Positions 46,203-58,184 of a stretch of 64,000 nucleotides of DNA are shown in pieces (position 1 is the first letter of the stretch; every line of letters starts with the position of its first letter). The position numbers and the translations under genes are program-made. The stretch is from Theobroma cacao. Its lineage: Eukaryota > Streptophyta > Magnoliopsida > Malvales > Malvaceae. The stretch lies in contig NC_030854.1 in the NCBI RefSeq assembly GCF_000208745.1, positions 23,567,554 through 23,631,553 on the forward strand, written 5' to 3'. Below the pieces are notes generated by a model. That model had not been told where the DNA came from. It ran no database searches and saw only the letters and a list, made by a program, of their open reading frames with translations.

Positions 46203-47471
46203 CTATTGTCTCATTTTTTCCAAATCATTTTCAATAAATGCAATCTTTTTCTTTAATGTTTTGTATCTGGAAAAAAGTTTTTCAAATTCATCACAGAGGT
46301 TGTCATACTCATCCTGTAAATCATCAATGGAAATATCACAGGGGGATAAGGATACCTCGGTTTCATCCTCTTGTGCCATCAAATAGATGTTTGCTCTTTC
46401 TTCAGATTTTTCATCTTCAGCTTCAGAGCTTGATGTGTCACTATTCGACCATGCAACAGCCACCATTGCTTTCGTGGATTTTTTATTTTTCTTTGGAGTC
46501 TCATTTTTCAGCAATGGACACTCGGACTTGAAGTGACCAAGTTTCTTGCATTCGTAGCAGATCAGCTCCTCCTTTTTGTTGGAGTCATTTTTGTTTCTGA
46601 TTTTCCATGAAACACCTTGATCCTTTCTAAACCCTCTTCTAGCCAGTGTCTAGTTTTTTCTGCCCATAAGCTTTCTGAATTTTCATGTAACCAGAGTTAA
46701 CTCTTCATCATCATCACATGACAACTCTTTCAGCTTTTCCTTAAGGATGCTGGCTTTAAGTGCAATGCTCTTTTTCTTTTCCTTTGCTTCCCTCCTATCT
46801 TCTTCTTCTTCCTCTTTAAGCTCCAACTCATGAGTTAGGAGAGAGCCACAAATCTCATCTAAGGAGATAACATTTAGATCTTTTGCCTTTCAGATTGCAG
46901 TCACTTTAGGCTTCCAATTTTTTGGCAGACTCCTAAGCAGTCTTTTTACTAATTCATGTTCAGGGATAGGCTTGCCTAGTTGACTCAATTTATTTGCGAT
47001 GTTTGTAAACCTATCTAACATGCTGGTGATGTCTTCACCAGGCTTCATTTTGAACATTTCATAGTTATGTGTTAAGAGGGCAATTTTGTACTCCTTTACT
47101 TGAGAAGTCCCTTCATGGATTATTCTAAGTTTGTCCCACACTTGTTTAGTTGTCGTACAGCTTGAGACTTTGTTAAATTCAATAGGGGTTAAGGCACAAT
47201 GTAATATGTTGATGGCTTTAAAATTTATTTGAACTTTCTTATTTTCAACCTCGGTCCATTCAAACCTTGACTTGGGCATCAACTCATTTGTCACCACATT
47301 CACGGTTGAGGGCATAAAGGGTCCATCAGTTATGACGTCCCACATTTCATAGTCTATAGCTCTAATATAGATTGATATCCTAGTGCTCCAATAAGGGTAA
47401 TTAAAGCCATCAAACAGAAGTGGTCTGTTTGTTGATTGTCCTTCAACCACTACTAATTTTAGTTGAGCCAT
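46203..47471 (-). pseudogene. SIRE-like gag
   Basis: The start at 47471 opens 193 codons with the copia gag signature: 'FDGFNYPYWSTRI', 'AINILHCALTPIEFNKVSSC', 'VWDKL...HEGTSQVKE' and 'MFKMKPGEDI'. After a stop near 46890 the same frame continues through an Arg/Lys/Glu-rich linker to an intact zinc knuckle C-x2-C-x4-H-x4-C (46518-46559) and a Ser/Glu-rich coiled coil ending at 46203. Gag would package element RNA into virus-like particles; several in-frame stops prevent that here. Confidence 0.85.
46518..46559 (-). other. Gag CCHC zinc knuckle
   Basis: Reads CYECKKLGHFKSEC: all four metal ligands present, spacing C-x2-C-x4-H-x4-C. Confidence 0.88.
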
Positions 47472-47515
47472 TTGGATCCTCCCAAAGGGTGTTAGACCTT
47501 AATAACTGGGAACTA

Positions 47516-47527
47516 GCTCTGATACCA
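47516..47527 (-). promoter_or_regulatory. Primer-binding site of the SIRE-like element
   Basis: The minus strand reads TGGTATCAGAGC, complementary to the 3' end of initiator tRNA-Met, two bases inside the 5' LTR end. Confidence 0.88.
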
Positions 47528-47529
47528 CT

Positions 47530-48648
47530 TGTTGGTCCCAATAATATGTGTCAGAGGGGAGGTGAATAGCACAATTTGGCTCTTTCAAAGATTATCTTTA
47601 AGTGTAGACAAAGTGAGACAAATGAAGGAAAGAAAATAAAACAAAAATAGAGTAAACAAGACAACAGAATTTAGAGTGGTTCGGTCCAAGACCTACATCC
47701 ACTACCTTGATTATCCAACCAAGGATTTTCCGAACAATCTACTAGGAACCGGTGAAATTCACAAGCTTTCACCAAGATTTACAATGGCTTTTACAAGGCT
47801 CAGTCAAAACCTTTTACACTAGTTTTTCTCGGGCTCAACTATAACCAAAAGTGGTTTTTCCAAGGCTCAACAACAACCTATAATAATCAAGCTATCCCAA
47901 GCTTGAATAACTCCTTAAAGTTATTTCCTAACTCTAAGAATACAAGAAAAAAAGTAAAAAAAGTACCTATGATCACAAGTTGATCTAAATGGCACAAGGT
48001 TGAGTGAAGAATACAAGTACAAAGAATGGGCATTAAGGTGCAGCAAGGTACAGGAGAGATTTTCTGGTTTTTCACTCTTATGTGGTTCAAATCTCTCTAA
48101 TACTTCCAATAACTACTTTCTAACTGTTGGAAGACCCTTTTATACTTGGAGAAACATCTCATATGGCAGTTTGACAGTTTTCTAGCCATTGGAGATAGTT
48201 GAGAGTCGGTTCTAACCGTTACTCTGTCTTTTAGTACAGTTTTCAAACTTGCAGATAGAATGCTTTTAGTTGACTAACCAATATCTTAGTTGACTAAGTT
48301 GTCTCTATTTTCTGCTCCTTGTCTCTAGCAGTTCTAGCAGTAAGCACTTAGTTGACTAGCTCATTTCTCGGTCGACTAAGTTGGTTCTATTTCTCAATAA
48401 TCTTCAACCCGCCATTTCTCCAATTTGAATCTTAGCCAACCAATATTCTTCCTTATTCAACTAATGAGCTTTCTCCTTGTTAAGTAGTCATGTCTTATCA
48501 TTTTTATCTCTCTTTTTCTTTTGATATACACTTTTGAAAGATTGATTTATTAATTTCATACTTTAATTTTCCTGCACACTTAAGTAAAGGCATTAGACAC
48601 AAATGTATGGGAATGTTTTATTATCATCAAAAACTAATGGAGTCAACA
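47530..48648 (-). repeat. 5' LTR of the SIRE-like element
   Basis: 1119 bp, matching 38404-39524. In the first 270 bp compared by eye about one base in thirteen differs. Several CG sites in the 'agtcgactaa' motifs of one LTR are TG in the other, a pattern expected from deamination of methylated CpG. Confidence 0.9.
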
Positions 48649-51020
48649 AATGCGTCCAAATTATCACTCATACTCTATTATTGAGGACAATGCTCAACTA
48701 TTCAATGTGGGGTCATGCTGTTGTGTATGCAAGAACATTAGTTACATTGTGCTCCATTGCTAGTCTCTTACAGTCTCCCATACAGTTAATTTTAGGCTAT
48801 GAACCAGACATTTCACATTTATGCACATTTAGTTGCCCTATGAAGGTGTTTATAGCATCGCCAAAAAGGACTAAAATGGATCCCTAATTCCATTTAGGCA
48901 TTTTCGTTGGGTTTGATTCACCATCCATTGCTAGGTTCTTAGAACCAACGACAGGTGATCTTTTTACTGCCAGATTTGCATATTGTCATTTCGATGAAAC
49001 AATAATTGGGATACCTAAAGCTTCTATAGTTAAGAAGTAGAAACCAGTTGAGATTTTATCTTGGAAGGAGAAAAATTTATCTTATTTGGACTTAAGAACT
49101 TCTAAGCTATTGCCAATTGACTTCTTGATGCATTTAATAATGCTCCCAAGGTTACAAAGTCTCATATTCCAACTGTGAATGTTCTAGCTAGGATTATTGT
49201 TCCTGAAAAATAGGATGAAATGAATCAAAATGGCTCACACTTGAAGCGTGGAAGACATTGTCCCTTGAAAATAAACGAGGAGGAATCAAGAATCCACTAT
49301 AAAAGAGCCTAATGTTGAGCTTGCTCTAGAAGAGCCTATTGCCCTTGACGAAGCATGAACTTGTGAGAAGACAATCAACCTTGAGAATGCTAGGATTTTC
49401 GTTACATATTGTAATGTGATTTGGGATTGGAAAAAGATAATCATCAATGATGCTTTTGCACTCTCAGTTGCTCATGAGATTACAAACGATGGTTATGAAC
49501 CGCGATCTATTATAGAATGTCGTCAAAGGCAAGATTGAACTAAGTGGGAGGAAGTAATCCAGGCTAAATTGGCTTCGCTATCTAAACGAGAGGTTTTCGA
49601 GCTTGTAGCTCGAACCCTCGGCAATATAAAGCCCATTGGATACAAACAGGATTTTGTCCAACAATGAAATGAAAAAACTTTAGGTTGTGAGGTATAAAGC
49701 CCAACTTGTTACCTAAGGCTTTTCTCAAAGACTTGGGAATAATTATAATGAGACGTATTCACCTGTGATGGATATGATTATATTTTGTTTCCTTTTTAGA
49801 GTAGCACTTTCTGACAAACTAGAAATGCACCTTATGGACATTGTGATGGCAAATCTATATGGTTCATAGGACTCTAATATTTATATGAAAATTTTCGAGG
49901 GATTCAAAATGCCTGAAGCATAGACTCCCCGCAACTTATTCTCAATAAAGTTGCAAAAGTCTTTGTATAGGTTAAAGCAATTTGGACGTATGTGGTATCA
50001 ATGCTTAAGTAAGTACCTAATTAAGGAAAGCTATGAAAATGATTTTATCTACCCATGCGTGTTTATTAAGAAATTAGAATTTGAATTTGTTATGACAGCC
50101 GTTTATGTCGACGATATGAATTTGATTGGAACTTCAAAAGACTTATCTAAAATTGCTAAATAGTCGAAAAAGGTGTTTAAAGTTAAAGATTTGGGTAAAA
50201 CCAAACTTTGTCTTGATCTAGAACTTGAGCACAAAGCAAATGGAATACTTGTCAATCAGTCAGCATATATTGAGAGATTGTTTAGATGTTTTAACATGGA
50301 CAAGGCTCACCCATTGAGCACCTCTATGATTGTAAGCTCTCTTGATCTTTACAAGGACCCATTTCATCTTAAAGAACATGATGAGGAGATACTTGGTCAT
50401 AAAGTATCATATCTAAATTTATTAGCACATTTTAGTTTTGAGCCAACCTAGAGACACTGGAATGGAATAAAACATATCTTTCATTATCTCTGAGGAGCCA
50501 TAGATTTGGGATTATATTATTCCAAGGATTCCACTAACTTTGGTTTATTTAAATACACTGATGCGAGATATAAATCTGATCCGCACAAGGCTCACTCTCA
50601 AATCGGTTATTTATTTTGCTATAATAACATCGCCAATTCTTGGTGCTCTACTAAGCAAACGCTAGTAACTACATCTTCTAACCATTTTGAAATTATCATT
50701 CTATATGAAGCTAGAATAAAGTGTGTTTGGTTAAGATTCGTTATAACGTATATTCATAATTCTTGTTGTTTAACACCGATTACAATTTCTGCCACTATAA
50801 ATTATAAAGATAATGTCGCTTGTGTTGCACAAGTCAGGAGAGGATATATTAAAGGTGACAGGACCAAGCATATTTGGTCAAAATTTTTCTACACTCACGA
50901 ACTCCAAGAAAGTCCACAAGTTGATGTTAAACAAATTCGTTCCACCAAAAATCTTACAGATCTTTTTACCAAATCATTGTCTACGTCAACATTTAAGAAA
51001 TTAGTATATGGCATTGGAAT
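48649..51020 (+). pseudogene. Rest of plus-strand copia pol: integrase tail, RT, RNase H
   Basis: Directly after the SIRE-like insertion the interrupted integrase resumes ('MWGHAVVYARTLV', 'LGYEPDISHLCTFSC', 'KRTKMDP'). At 49470-50160 follow RT fragments ('GYEPRSIIECRQR', 'SLYRLKQFGRMWYQCLSKYL') and the YVDD box at 50104-50115. From 50173 comes 'VKDLGKTKLCLDLELEH'. RNase H spans 50506-51020 ('YKSDPHKAHSQIGYLFC', 'WCSTKQTLVTTSSNHFEIIILYEA', 'NLTDLFTKSL'). Stops and frame changes are numerous around 49100-49950. In several blocks single Asp/Glu residues typical of the family are replaced. Confidence 0.82.
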
Positions 51021-51123
51021 GTGGCAAGTTCATAAGATGAAGGATTGGTTTGCCCTTGTAGTGGTAAAGTATCAAATGCTCTACAAATGGTGGACCTTAG
51101 AAGTGGCAATATGGCTCAATTGA

Positions 51124-51135
51124 GGGGGGGGGGGG
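51124..51135 (+). repeat. Run of 12 G
   Basis: A homopolymer in the 3' non-coding part of the plus-strand copia, about 115 bp before the LTR. It may be the remains of an inner purine tract, or partly a sequencing or assembly effect. Confidence 0.6.
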
Positions 51136-51248
51136 CAATTATGGACTATGCATTGTACTATTTTCTTTTTCTGATCGATTTTTGTCCCACTAGGTTTTTT
51201 CGACTTAAGGTTTTTAATGAGGCAGTACATTGGACATTCAAGGGGCAG

Positions 51249-51554
51249 TGTTATGAATATATGCGAATATCCATTGTATTTCATATAACATCTAATGTAT
51301 CTCCTCATATCCAATGTACATATTTATGTTGGTACATCCCTATCTCTCGGTTTCATTGAGTGTATGTACATTTCTATCTACTAAGTTCATCCCCTCTATT
51401 TATGTAAATTCATTTCCTTTCCATCAATGTGTGCCTATAAATAAAGGCATTGTAGTTGATGGTAGACATACTGAACAAGAAATGAAATAGAAGATCTTCA
51501 TACATTCCTACTACTTTTCTCTAATATTCTCTTTCAAAGTTATATTTCACAACA
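51249..51554 (+). repeat. 3' LTR of the plus-strand copia
   Basis: 306 bp, TGTTATGAATAT...TTTCACAACA, preceded by 'caaggggcag' as the likely polypurine tract. Followed by the target duplicate CTTAT at 51555-51559. Confidence 0.88.
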
Positions 51555-52039
51555 CTTATTAATATTTATTTCAAGAGTTCAAATACGATCATTTCCAAAC
51601 TATCTAACAATCTCCCACTTGTTTGAAATGTTGGTGTTTTCTATAAAATATATATTTTTATTTATGCCTTTCACACAAATGAATATTATGCTTACAAGAA
51701 GGCATCTCTCAATTTGAACCATCAATTAGTAAATGCACTTTAGAACCTTGATGAAGTAGATGGAGTTCGTAGATTGAACCTTGACTCTTAGTGTTAGAAT
51801 TAAAGATACACCACACATAATATTCATCTATATTTTTGTAAATGGTCATTCACTTTTAGTACCATAATGGTCATGTGCTTATCTTGTTCATAATAAACAT
51901 TTACAAGAGAATCCCCAAAATTCCTCTTGTTGAAGCGGCACCACTCTTTACATTTATGTAGGTGGAGTTTTCATTAATGTCCCTATTGCTCTAGACATTT
52001 TCTTTCCATAATATAATATTCATACTCCATCAAGATTAT
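51555..52039 (-). mobile_element. Old copia: right part of 3' LTR and 3' internal end
   Basis: 51555-51609 completes the LTR that begins at 36259. 51610-51621 is a minus-strand polypurine tract (CAAGTGGGAGAT). The rest reads as the non-coding 3' internal end of a minus-strand copia. It stops at 52039, where the Athila-like LTR begins. No pol remains in the window, so the rest of this element was lost or lies beyond the right edge. Confidence 0.5.
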
Positions 52040-53655
52040 TGTTTTTGGATTTACCACGTAAGTGCACATATCTTAACAAGTAATGAAATAGAAAGTAAAG
52101 TTTGTTCCCACAGAGAATTGCCCAAAATCATTTTGCTAAGTACTAAAATTAAAACAACTTAATCTTATCTAAACAACCAATTTAAAACTACTAAAAATTA
52201 AATAAACTAAAACTAGAACTAGAACTAAAAGTAAAAATATCAATTTAACTAATTAATCAATCAACCAAAAGTCTAGAACCACAATATCCCCTCAACATTT
52301 CATCTGAATCTTTTCTATTCTCTCTTTATTTACTAGATAAGCTTGAATTGCTAAGTTAGAGTTCTAATTTATTTATAAGTCTCTTCCGATTTTCTCATTA
52401 AAATATCTTCCTTAACCAATTTACTATATTGCTATGGAAATTGAAATCAAGAAATACTCATTAAGCTTAGACTCTAATTATGGTTACATATGACATGTAA
52501 GTGTATTCCTACCTTACATGCGAATCAAATAAATCATCTCATACAATGCTATTTCATCCACAGCTTCTCTAAACTCCCTTTTCCAATTTTGTTTAAGTTT
52601 CCAAATCAATCTAATTGGTGATCAGGCAATTAAACACATTAAGAACAAGATTGAAATAAACAACTCAAATACTATTAATCATAAGCAAGAAAAAAAATTT
52701 AAAATTCAGAGTATGCATTGGGTTTAATTGTGATTCTAGATCAAAAAATTAAGTTCAACATAATTTCTAAAAAATCATCCAAAAAAAAATTTAACTATCA
52801 AAACTAAACAAGAAGGTTTAAAGATAGCAAGAAAAGAAAGAACTCTAATATTTATCAAGTCTTCGATCCACAATCTTCCTTGCTTTCCTTACTTTCTTAC
52901 TGGCTTCAACACCTTATTTTCTTCATAAAAACCTTGCTTAATTGTTGCTTAGGCATGCTTCTGAAAGGGGAATTAAATAAAGCTTGAAATTGTGTAAAAT
53001 TAGAAGTCCAAATGCAAATACATTCCTTCCTTTTGTTGGGGACCGTGGCCATGGTGATAGGTGGCCTTGGCCACGTGCCTTATTTTAGTTTTTTTCAATT
53101 TTCTTGTCAATGGTCATTGCCACGGCAGGTGACGGCTGGAGCCACGAGCCTTTTATAGGTCCAAAGCATGATGGTGTAGTTGAGGGGCCACGGCCATGAA
53201 GTGGTGATGGCCATAGCCACGCACTATTTCAAATTTTGATGTGATTTTCTCCTATTTCAACACTGAACTAGGTGAAGTGGCCAACATGAAAGTTGTAAAT
53301 CGATATCTTAGCTTTCCAATGGTCCAAGAATCTTGTCATTTGAAATTTTATAGTGGGAGATATGCTAGAAAAATAGCAATATGTGCAGTGGAAGTTTGCA
53401 CCTAGATTGTACTCTCCTCCCTCAATTAAAAATCCTTCAACATAACACACCTGCAAAAGCATAATTTAATCAATAGCAGGCATAATTAGACAAATAAACA
53501 ATTAACTTAGCCTAAAATAATTTAAATTCAATAGCATAATTTACTTCAATTAAAATAAATAGCTAAAACACCTAAAAATTTAAGATAAAACTCATGAACA
53601 TATCAAATTATTAACCAAAATTAAGACCAAATAACTCTATATCATAAACTTATCA
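52040..53655 (-). repeat. 3' LTR of the Athila-like element
   Basis: On the minus strand it starts TGATAAGTTTATGATATAG and ends '...GTGGTAAATCCAAAAACA'. The left end matches the 5' LTR remnant at 63276-63491. It contains 'ggccacggcc'-type phrases (53040-53230) like those of the LTRs at the window start. Length 1616 bp. Confidence 0.82.
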
Positions 53656-53670
53656 TAACCCCAAACTTAA
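53656..53670 (-). promoter_or_regulatory. Polypurine tract of the Athila-like element
   Basis: The minus strand reads TTAAGTTTGGGGTTA directly before the LTR start, the form common in Athila-type elements. A similar 'aagtttgggg' lies near 54275-54284. Confidence 0.65.
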
Positions 53671-55190
53671 GATTTTGCTAGTTCTCAAGTAAAACATAAA
53701 AGAAAAACTAAAACGAAAACAACTTAAATGATGAAAGCAATCATAAATAAATCAACTAAGTAGTGACGAGCAGCACCAACTCAATGGTCTCCATTATTTC
53801 CTCAAAAGTATATCTATAAATCTCCAACTCAAGATAAAATATAGACATCATTCAAGTTCACGTTTCACTTAAAATGCGAGCTCATTCTTAAATGGATTTC
53901 TGTGTGTGTGTGTGTGTAATCTTTTACAAAGAACATCATATTTATCCGGATAAGTTTATACCAATACAAAATTTTGAATTAGTACTAGAAATCAATAAGT
54001 TTTCTTTTCATCTCTCCCTCCACTAATGTAGACTAATACAAAGTCAAGAATCATTAGATCTTTATTAAGCTTATAATGTATGGCTAGGGTCAAGGTAGAA
54101 TAAAGGTCATTAATGTGGCTCAAATCACCCTAAGCACATAATCATTCTAGGACTTATGTAGAGTTTTATTTTTATAATTTCCTTACCTAAATACACCCTT
54201 TTTTTTTCAACTTTTGAACTTTTCTTTTGTTCAGCACTTTATTTTCTTTTTTTTTTCATCACAATTTTTACATCCCCAAACTTATTTCTTTCTATTATAG
54301 GTAATGGGGTGAATACTCAACATATTTTTGACGTTTTCATCAATTCCGCCTTTCTATCTTATTCAACATCTAGCTCAATACATTTCCTAAAATGATATAC
54401 ATACTTAGGAGTGAAGGATGCAAAATTGAAAATTTATTTAAAAGGCTAGGTTCAATTATTATGTGTTTAAACAAAGAAAAGGTAAAATTATGCTCAAAGG
54501 GATATACTAGGGATAAAATTTAACAAAGTTAGCTTAAAAGGCTCAAACGGTCCAAAAATGGTTTAAATCATCTCCTTAACTAACTACTGCTTAGGATTTC
54601 GCCTTAAGAGAGAATCAAACAAATTCTAGAAATCATGACATAATTCAAAATTTACATCATCATAAACCTTCTCTAGATATGCATAATAATTCTAGGAAAA
54701 AGATGAAGTGCTCAATATGTGGAAATCACATTCTACATTAATACTTAGTACAAGAATTTAGCACAAACCAAACAATACCCGTATTTATCAAAAGCTAAAA
54801 ATACAAGACAACTAAGTTCTTATCATTGGATAAGGAAATCATTAAAAAATTGACATTAATTACCCTATCCTAAAAACTTCAAAAAAGCATAACGAAAAGT
54901 AACTGATAAACTAACATAAAACATTAATGCAAATAAGGAAATAAAATCTCAATTTCCATAGAAAAATCAACTTCCAGAAAAATAATTCCCTTCCATCAAA
55001 AACATAAATTCAAAATTGTCCTTAATGTTGGAAAGACATAAAGAAAAAGTGAAAGAATAGTCCCAAGGTAGTTGGAAGACTCCAAAAAAGTAGGAAAAAT
55101 CTAAGAAGAAGAAGAAAAAGAAATTAATGAGGAATTATAAATAAGAAATAAAATAAAAGAAACTTAAAAAAAATGAGAAAGAGTTTAGAA
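53671..55190 (-). other. Athila-like 3' non-coding region
   Basis: AT-rich with purine/pyrimidine tracts (T-runs near 54200-54260) and a (TG)n repeat at 53883-53899. No reading frame with family features. Some Athila elements carry an env-like ORF at this place; none is recognisable here. Confidence 0.55.
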
Positions 55191-55199
55191 AGCTTGGAT

Positions 55200-55480
55200 T
55201 GCCTCCCAAGAAGCACTTCTTTATAGTCACTAGCTTGACTATGGTACCTCATTTTACACTTTTTCACCACTGCAATAAGGCTTGAGGCTTATTCCGTTAA
55301 CCATGAATGTTCTAATAGCTTCACTAGTAATTTCTATGATATCACAAGGATAAACTTTAACCACTTTGAAAGGACCCAACTATCTTTATTTGCGTTTCTA
55401 TGGAAAAAACTTGAAACATGGATTGGAAAGTAACAAAACTTGTTATCTTACCTCAAAATTTGTTGTGCTTGTTGTTGGAG
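55200..55480 (-). pseudogene. Integrase C-terminus of the Athila-like element
   Basis: The minus-strand reading gives 'QVLLLSNPCFKFFP', 'LGPFKVVKVYPCDIIEI' and 'FMVNGISLKPY', the SH3-like C-terminal block of gypsy integrases, with several stops. It joins protease sequence near 55480 without the RT, RNase H or integrase core. Confidence 0.7.
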
Positions 55481-55499
55481 GATAATCTTCATTAAATTC

Positions 55500-55895
55500 A
55501 TCTTTATCCAACTCATAAACCGAATCCACTCTATGGCAACTATTGGTATAGGGATGCTTAATTGCATTGAACAAATTAAACACTACTTCTTACTCTCTAA
55601 CTTTGAAAGTTATTATGGCATTCTTCACGTCTATGATTACCCCTGTTGTAGCTACGAATGGCCATCTCAACATAAGAGGATATTTAACATCATCTTCCAT
55701 CTCAAGCATAATAAAGTCTACTAGAATGTAGAGCTTCCCAACTTTAACCAAAACATTTTCTATAATCCCCACGGGGTACCTGATTGATCTGTCTACTAAT
55801 TGCAAGGTAACTATAGTAGGTTGTATCTCCTTAAGTCCAAGATTCCTAGCAACAGACAATGGCATAATTAGAACACTAGCACGCAAATCACACAA
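55500..55895 (-). pseudogene. Aspartic protease of the Athila-like element
   Basis: 101 codons from 55895 give 'CDLRASVLIMPLSVARNLGL', 'RYPVGIIENVLVKVG' and 'LMLRWPFVATTGVIIDVK', the retropepsin-like domain of Athila/Tat elements. The catalytic motif D-S/L-G-A reads as D-L-R-A here, with Arg replacing Gly, so it is probably inactive even apart from the truncation. Confidence 0.78.
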
Positions 55896-55937
55896 AGGTT
55901 TAGAAAATTTAAAACTACAACGAATAGAAAAACTCCC

Positions 55938-56850
55938 TTAATCCTTAAGCTTTGGTGGAAACTTATTTTGGATTATAACACTACACTTTTCAGTAAGTGC
56001 AATTGTGTCAAACTCTTCCAATTTTCTTTTTTTGGACATGATCTCTTTAAGGAACTTTGTATAAGAAGGTATTTGTGCCAAAGCATCTATAAAAGGAATG
56101 TTAATGTGAAGTTGCTTGAAAACATTAAAAAACTTTTCAAATTGCTTATCTAATTTCTTTTGCTTCAATGCTTGAGGAAAAAGAATGGGAGGCATATATG
56201 GCTTGACTAGTGGTGGTGTGGATACTTCCTCCCTTTACTTATCTCCATCAACTTATGGTGGTTTGGCTTGCTTGCTAGAAGTATCCTTTTGATCAACTTT
56301 ATCTCCACCATTTACCATTTTTTTACCTTTTACTTCATCAAATTGCTTATCACTCCTTAAAGTAATCACATTGCATTGCTCCTTTTCTTGACTTTTGGGA
56401 TTGGTCTCAATGTCACTTAGTAAGATTCCTTGAGGCCTATTATTGATGGCATTGGCAAGTTAACCCACATATGCCTGAAGGTTTTGGAGTGATGTCTCTT
56501 GACTTTGAATGAGAGAATCAGTCTTTGCCATGTATAGCCTGAAAAACTTTTCCACAAATGGCTTTTTCTCAAGCATAGGAGGTCCAGCTCATAGTGGAAA
56601 ACCAGGAAGGAAATTTGGCTTTGCTGTTGAAGAGGATCGTTGGTTGTCACCCCATTAGAAGTTAAGATGATTCTTTAAACCAGGATTATAAGTGTTGGAA
56701 TATAGATTATTCTGCTGCCTATTAAAATTTCTAACAAACTGTGCAGATTTAGCAGTAATATGACATCAATCACTATGATGCCTATCGCCACATAATTGAC
56801 ATGTCCAAAATGGACTACGAACAACATTGACACCCAATGTATGAATTTTC
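55938..56850 (-). pseudogene. Athila-like gag, C-terminal half
   Basis: Reads in several frames. A zinc-knuckle relic with C-x2-C-x4-H-x4-C near 56770-56815 has its last ligand separated by a stop ('CQLCGDRHHSD'). Next come 'QFVRNFNRQQNN', 'SLQNLQAYVG', 'NVITLRSDKQ' (about 56340) and finally 'KLDKQFEKFFNVFKQLHINIPF' in two blocks, with 'SKKRKLEEFD' ending at 55938. The same blocks are in the gag relic at 1830-2627. Confidence 0.75.
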
Positions 56851-56854
56851 TTGG

Positions 56855-57430
56855 TTAGAGAAGCCAATTATAAGTCAAGGCATTAATTATGTCAAGCTCA
56901 TGAATACCAGCAATTTTTCTTAGATCCAATCTCTCATATGGCCATTGATAATTATTGGACGCCATTTCCTCTAATAAGTGATAAGCATCATCAATGGATT
57001 TACTCATAAGTGAACCTCTTGTTGAAACATCAAAAGTTGTTTCAATTGGTCCCAACAAACCATTATAGAAAGTCTGAACTTGCAACCATTTAGGTAACCC
57101 ATGGTGCAGACATCTCCTAAGCAAATGTTTATACCTCTTCCAAGTGTCATATAGTGATTCAAAATCAAATTGTGTAAATAAGGTGATGTCATTCCACATC
57201 TTAGTTGTCTTAGCAAGTGAAAAAAACTTAGCCAAGAATTTCTAAGCCAAATTATCCCAAGTACTAATGGAACCAACTGGCAGTGAATTTAACCAACTAT
57301 TTGCCTTGTTTTTTAGTGAAAACGAGAAAAGCCTCAATCTAATGGCATCATCAGAAATACCATTGGTCTTGAATGCATCACAAATCTTCAAGAAATTCTC
57401 AATATGTGTATTAGAATCATCATTTAGCAA
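56855..57430 (-). pseudogene. Athila-like gag, N-terminal (retrotransposon gag) domain
   Basis: Starts with 'EDPNTHI'-like text (here 'DDSNTHIENFLKICDAF') and 'IRLRLFSFSLKNKANSWLNSL', followed by a stop near 57242. It continues with 'LYDTWKRYKHLLRRCLHHGL' and 'VQTFYNGL', the conserved Retrotrans_gag blocks, and ends near 56855. One stop and one frame change are visible. Confidence 0.82.
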
Positions 57431-58184
57431 TCCTCAAACTGAATTGAAGTCTAAATCATCTGAATGATTGCTAGCTTAATCCCAAAGTTATTGGCTTGGA
57501 TGGTAGGTCTATGATGCTAGAATGAAGGCCTTGAACGAAAGGTACAACATATTCTCACAAGGATTTGTTCTCTTTTTGTTGATTAGCCATTGTTTCAATT
57601 TGAATTGAAGCTTGTGAATTTTCTTTTCAAAGTTTTCGAAGAGTCTTTTCGATTTCTAGATCAAAATGAACAATTTCCAAACTTTTCACTCTTAGCATAC
57701 AATGATTGAAAATACTTAAAAACAAAGAAAAGAAAGTTTGAATTATGACTAAGATTGCTTGGTATTAATATTAACAAAGAAAATTTGAAAAAAATTATGA
57801 GACCTTAACTTTTATAGACTCAGAGTTAGTAAAATACGTGATATCCCTAATCAGGGGTAATTTCATCATTTCCTTAGTAAGCCCATAAAAGTAAGATTTT
57901 AAACAATATTATGGCCTAAGTAGCCCTAAGGCATAAATGAATGATGAAATTAAGGATAAAATGACAAGAAAACAAAAATTTTGATTATTTTCACGATAAA
58001 GGCAAAATGGTCATTTTTCACCTCGGGTTAGAATTTTAAGTTTTGTGAACCCGAGCATATTTAGACCATTATGGACTTGGCTTCAGTGTTAAAAGAGTAA
58101 AAGGATTTCATAAAGGGGTGGAGAAGGATAAGTTAACTTACTAAGGGCATTTTCGTAATTTTTAAGGGAATGGATAAGCTTGGG

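Larger units (their letters stand above)
38404..48648 (-). mobile_element. SIRE/Maximus-like Ty1/copia element with extra ORF3
   Basis: A 10.2-kb element on the minus strand. 5' LTR 47530-48648, Met-type primer site 47516-47527, gag 47471-46203, protease/integrase 46172-44340, RT-RNase H 44179-42692, ORF3 42260-40345, polypurine tract 39525-39537, 3' LTR 38404-39524. ORF3 downstream of pol, the LTR start TGTTGGCTCC and the long coiled-coil gag point to the SIRE lineage. It sits inside the integrase of the plus-strand copia (VESLIKH | KCVQII). The flanks AACAC and AATGC match at only three of five bases, so the duplication is decayed or the end is off by a base. Confidence 0.88.
36607..51554 (+). 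mobile_element. Ty1/copia element, plus strand, interrupted by a SIRE-like element
   Basis: Two LTRs (36607-36911 and 51249-51554) start TGTTATGAATAT and end TTTCACAACA. The outer 5 bp are CTTAT on both sides (36602-36606, 51555-51559), an exact target duplication. Inside are protease, integrase, RT and RNase H relics in normal order on the plus strand. The integrase is split by a 10.2-kb insertion (38404-48648), so the element itself is about 4.7 kb. Many stops and frameshifts; not functional. Confidence 0.88.

Noticed and set aside
38399..48653. Exact target duplication for the SIRE-like element
   Set aside because: Flanks AACAC and AATGC match at three of five positions only. The insertion is instead supported by the interrupted integrase frame.
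36254..52039. ATTAT both before the old copia LTR (36254-36258) and before the Athila-like LTR (52035-52039), as if one target duplication
   Set aside because: The two sites border different elements and ATTAT is common in this AT-rich DNA; no consistent insertion model uses both.
53671..55190. Env-like ORF in the Athila-like 3' region
   Set aside because: Expected by position in some Athila elements, but no open frame with family features is present.
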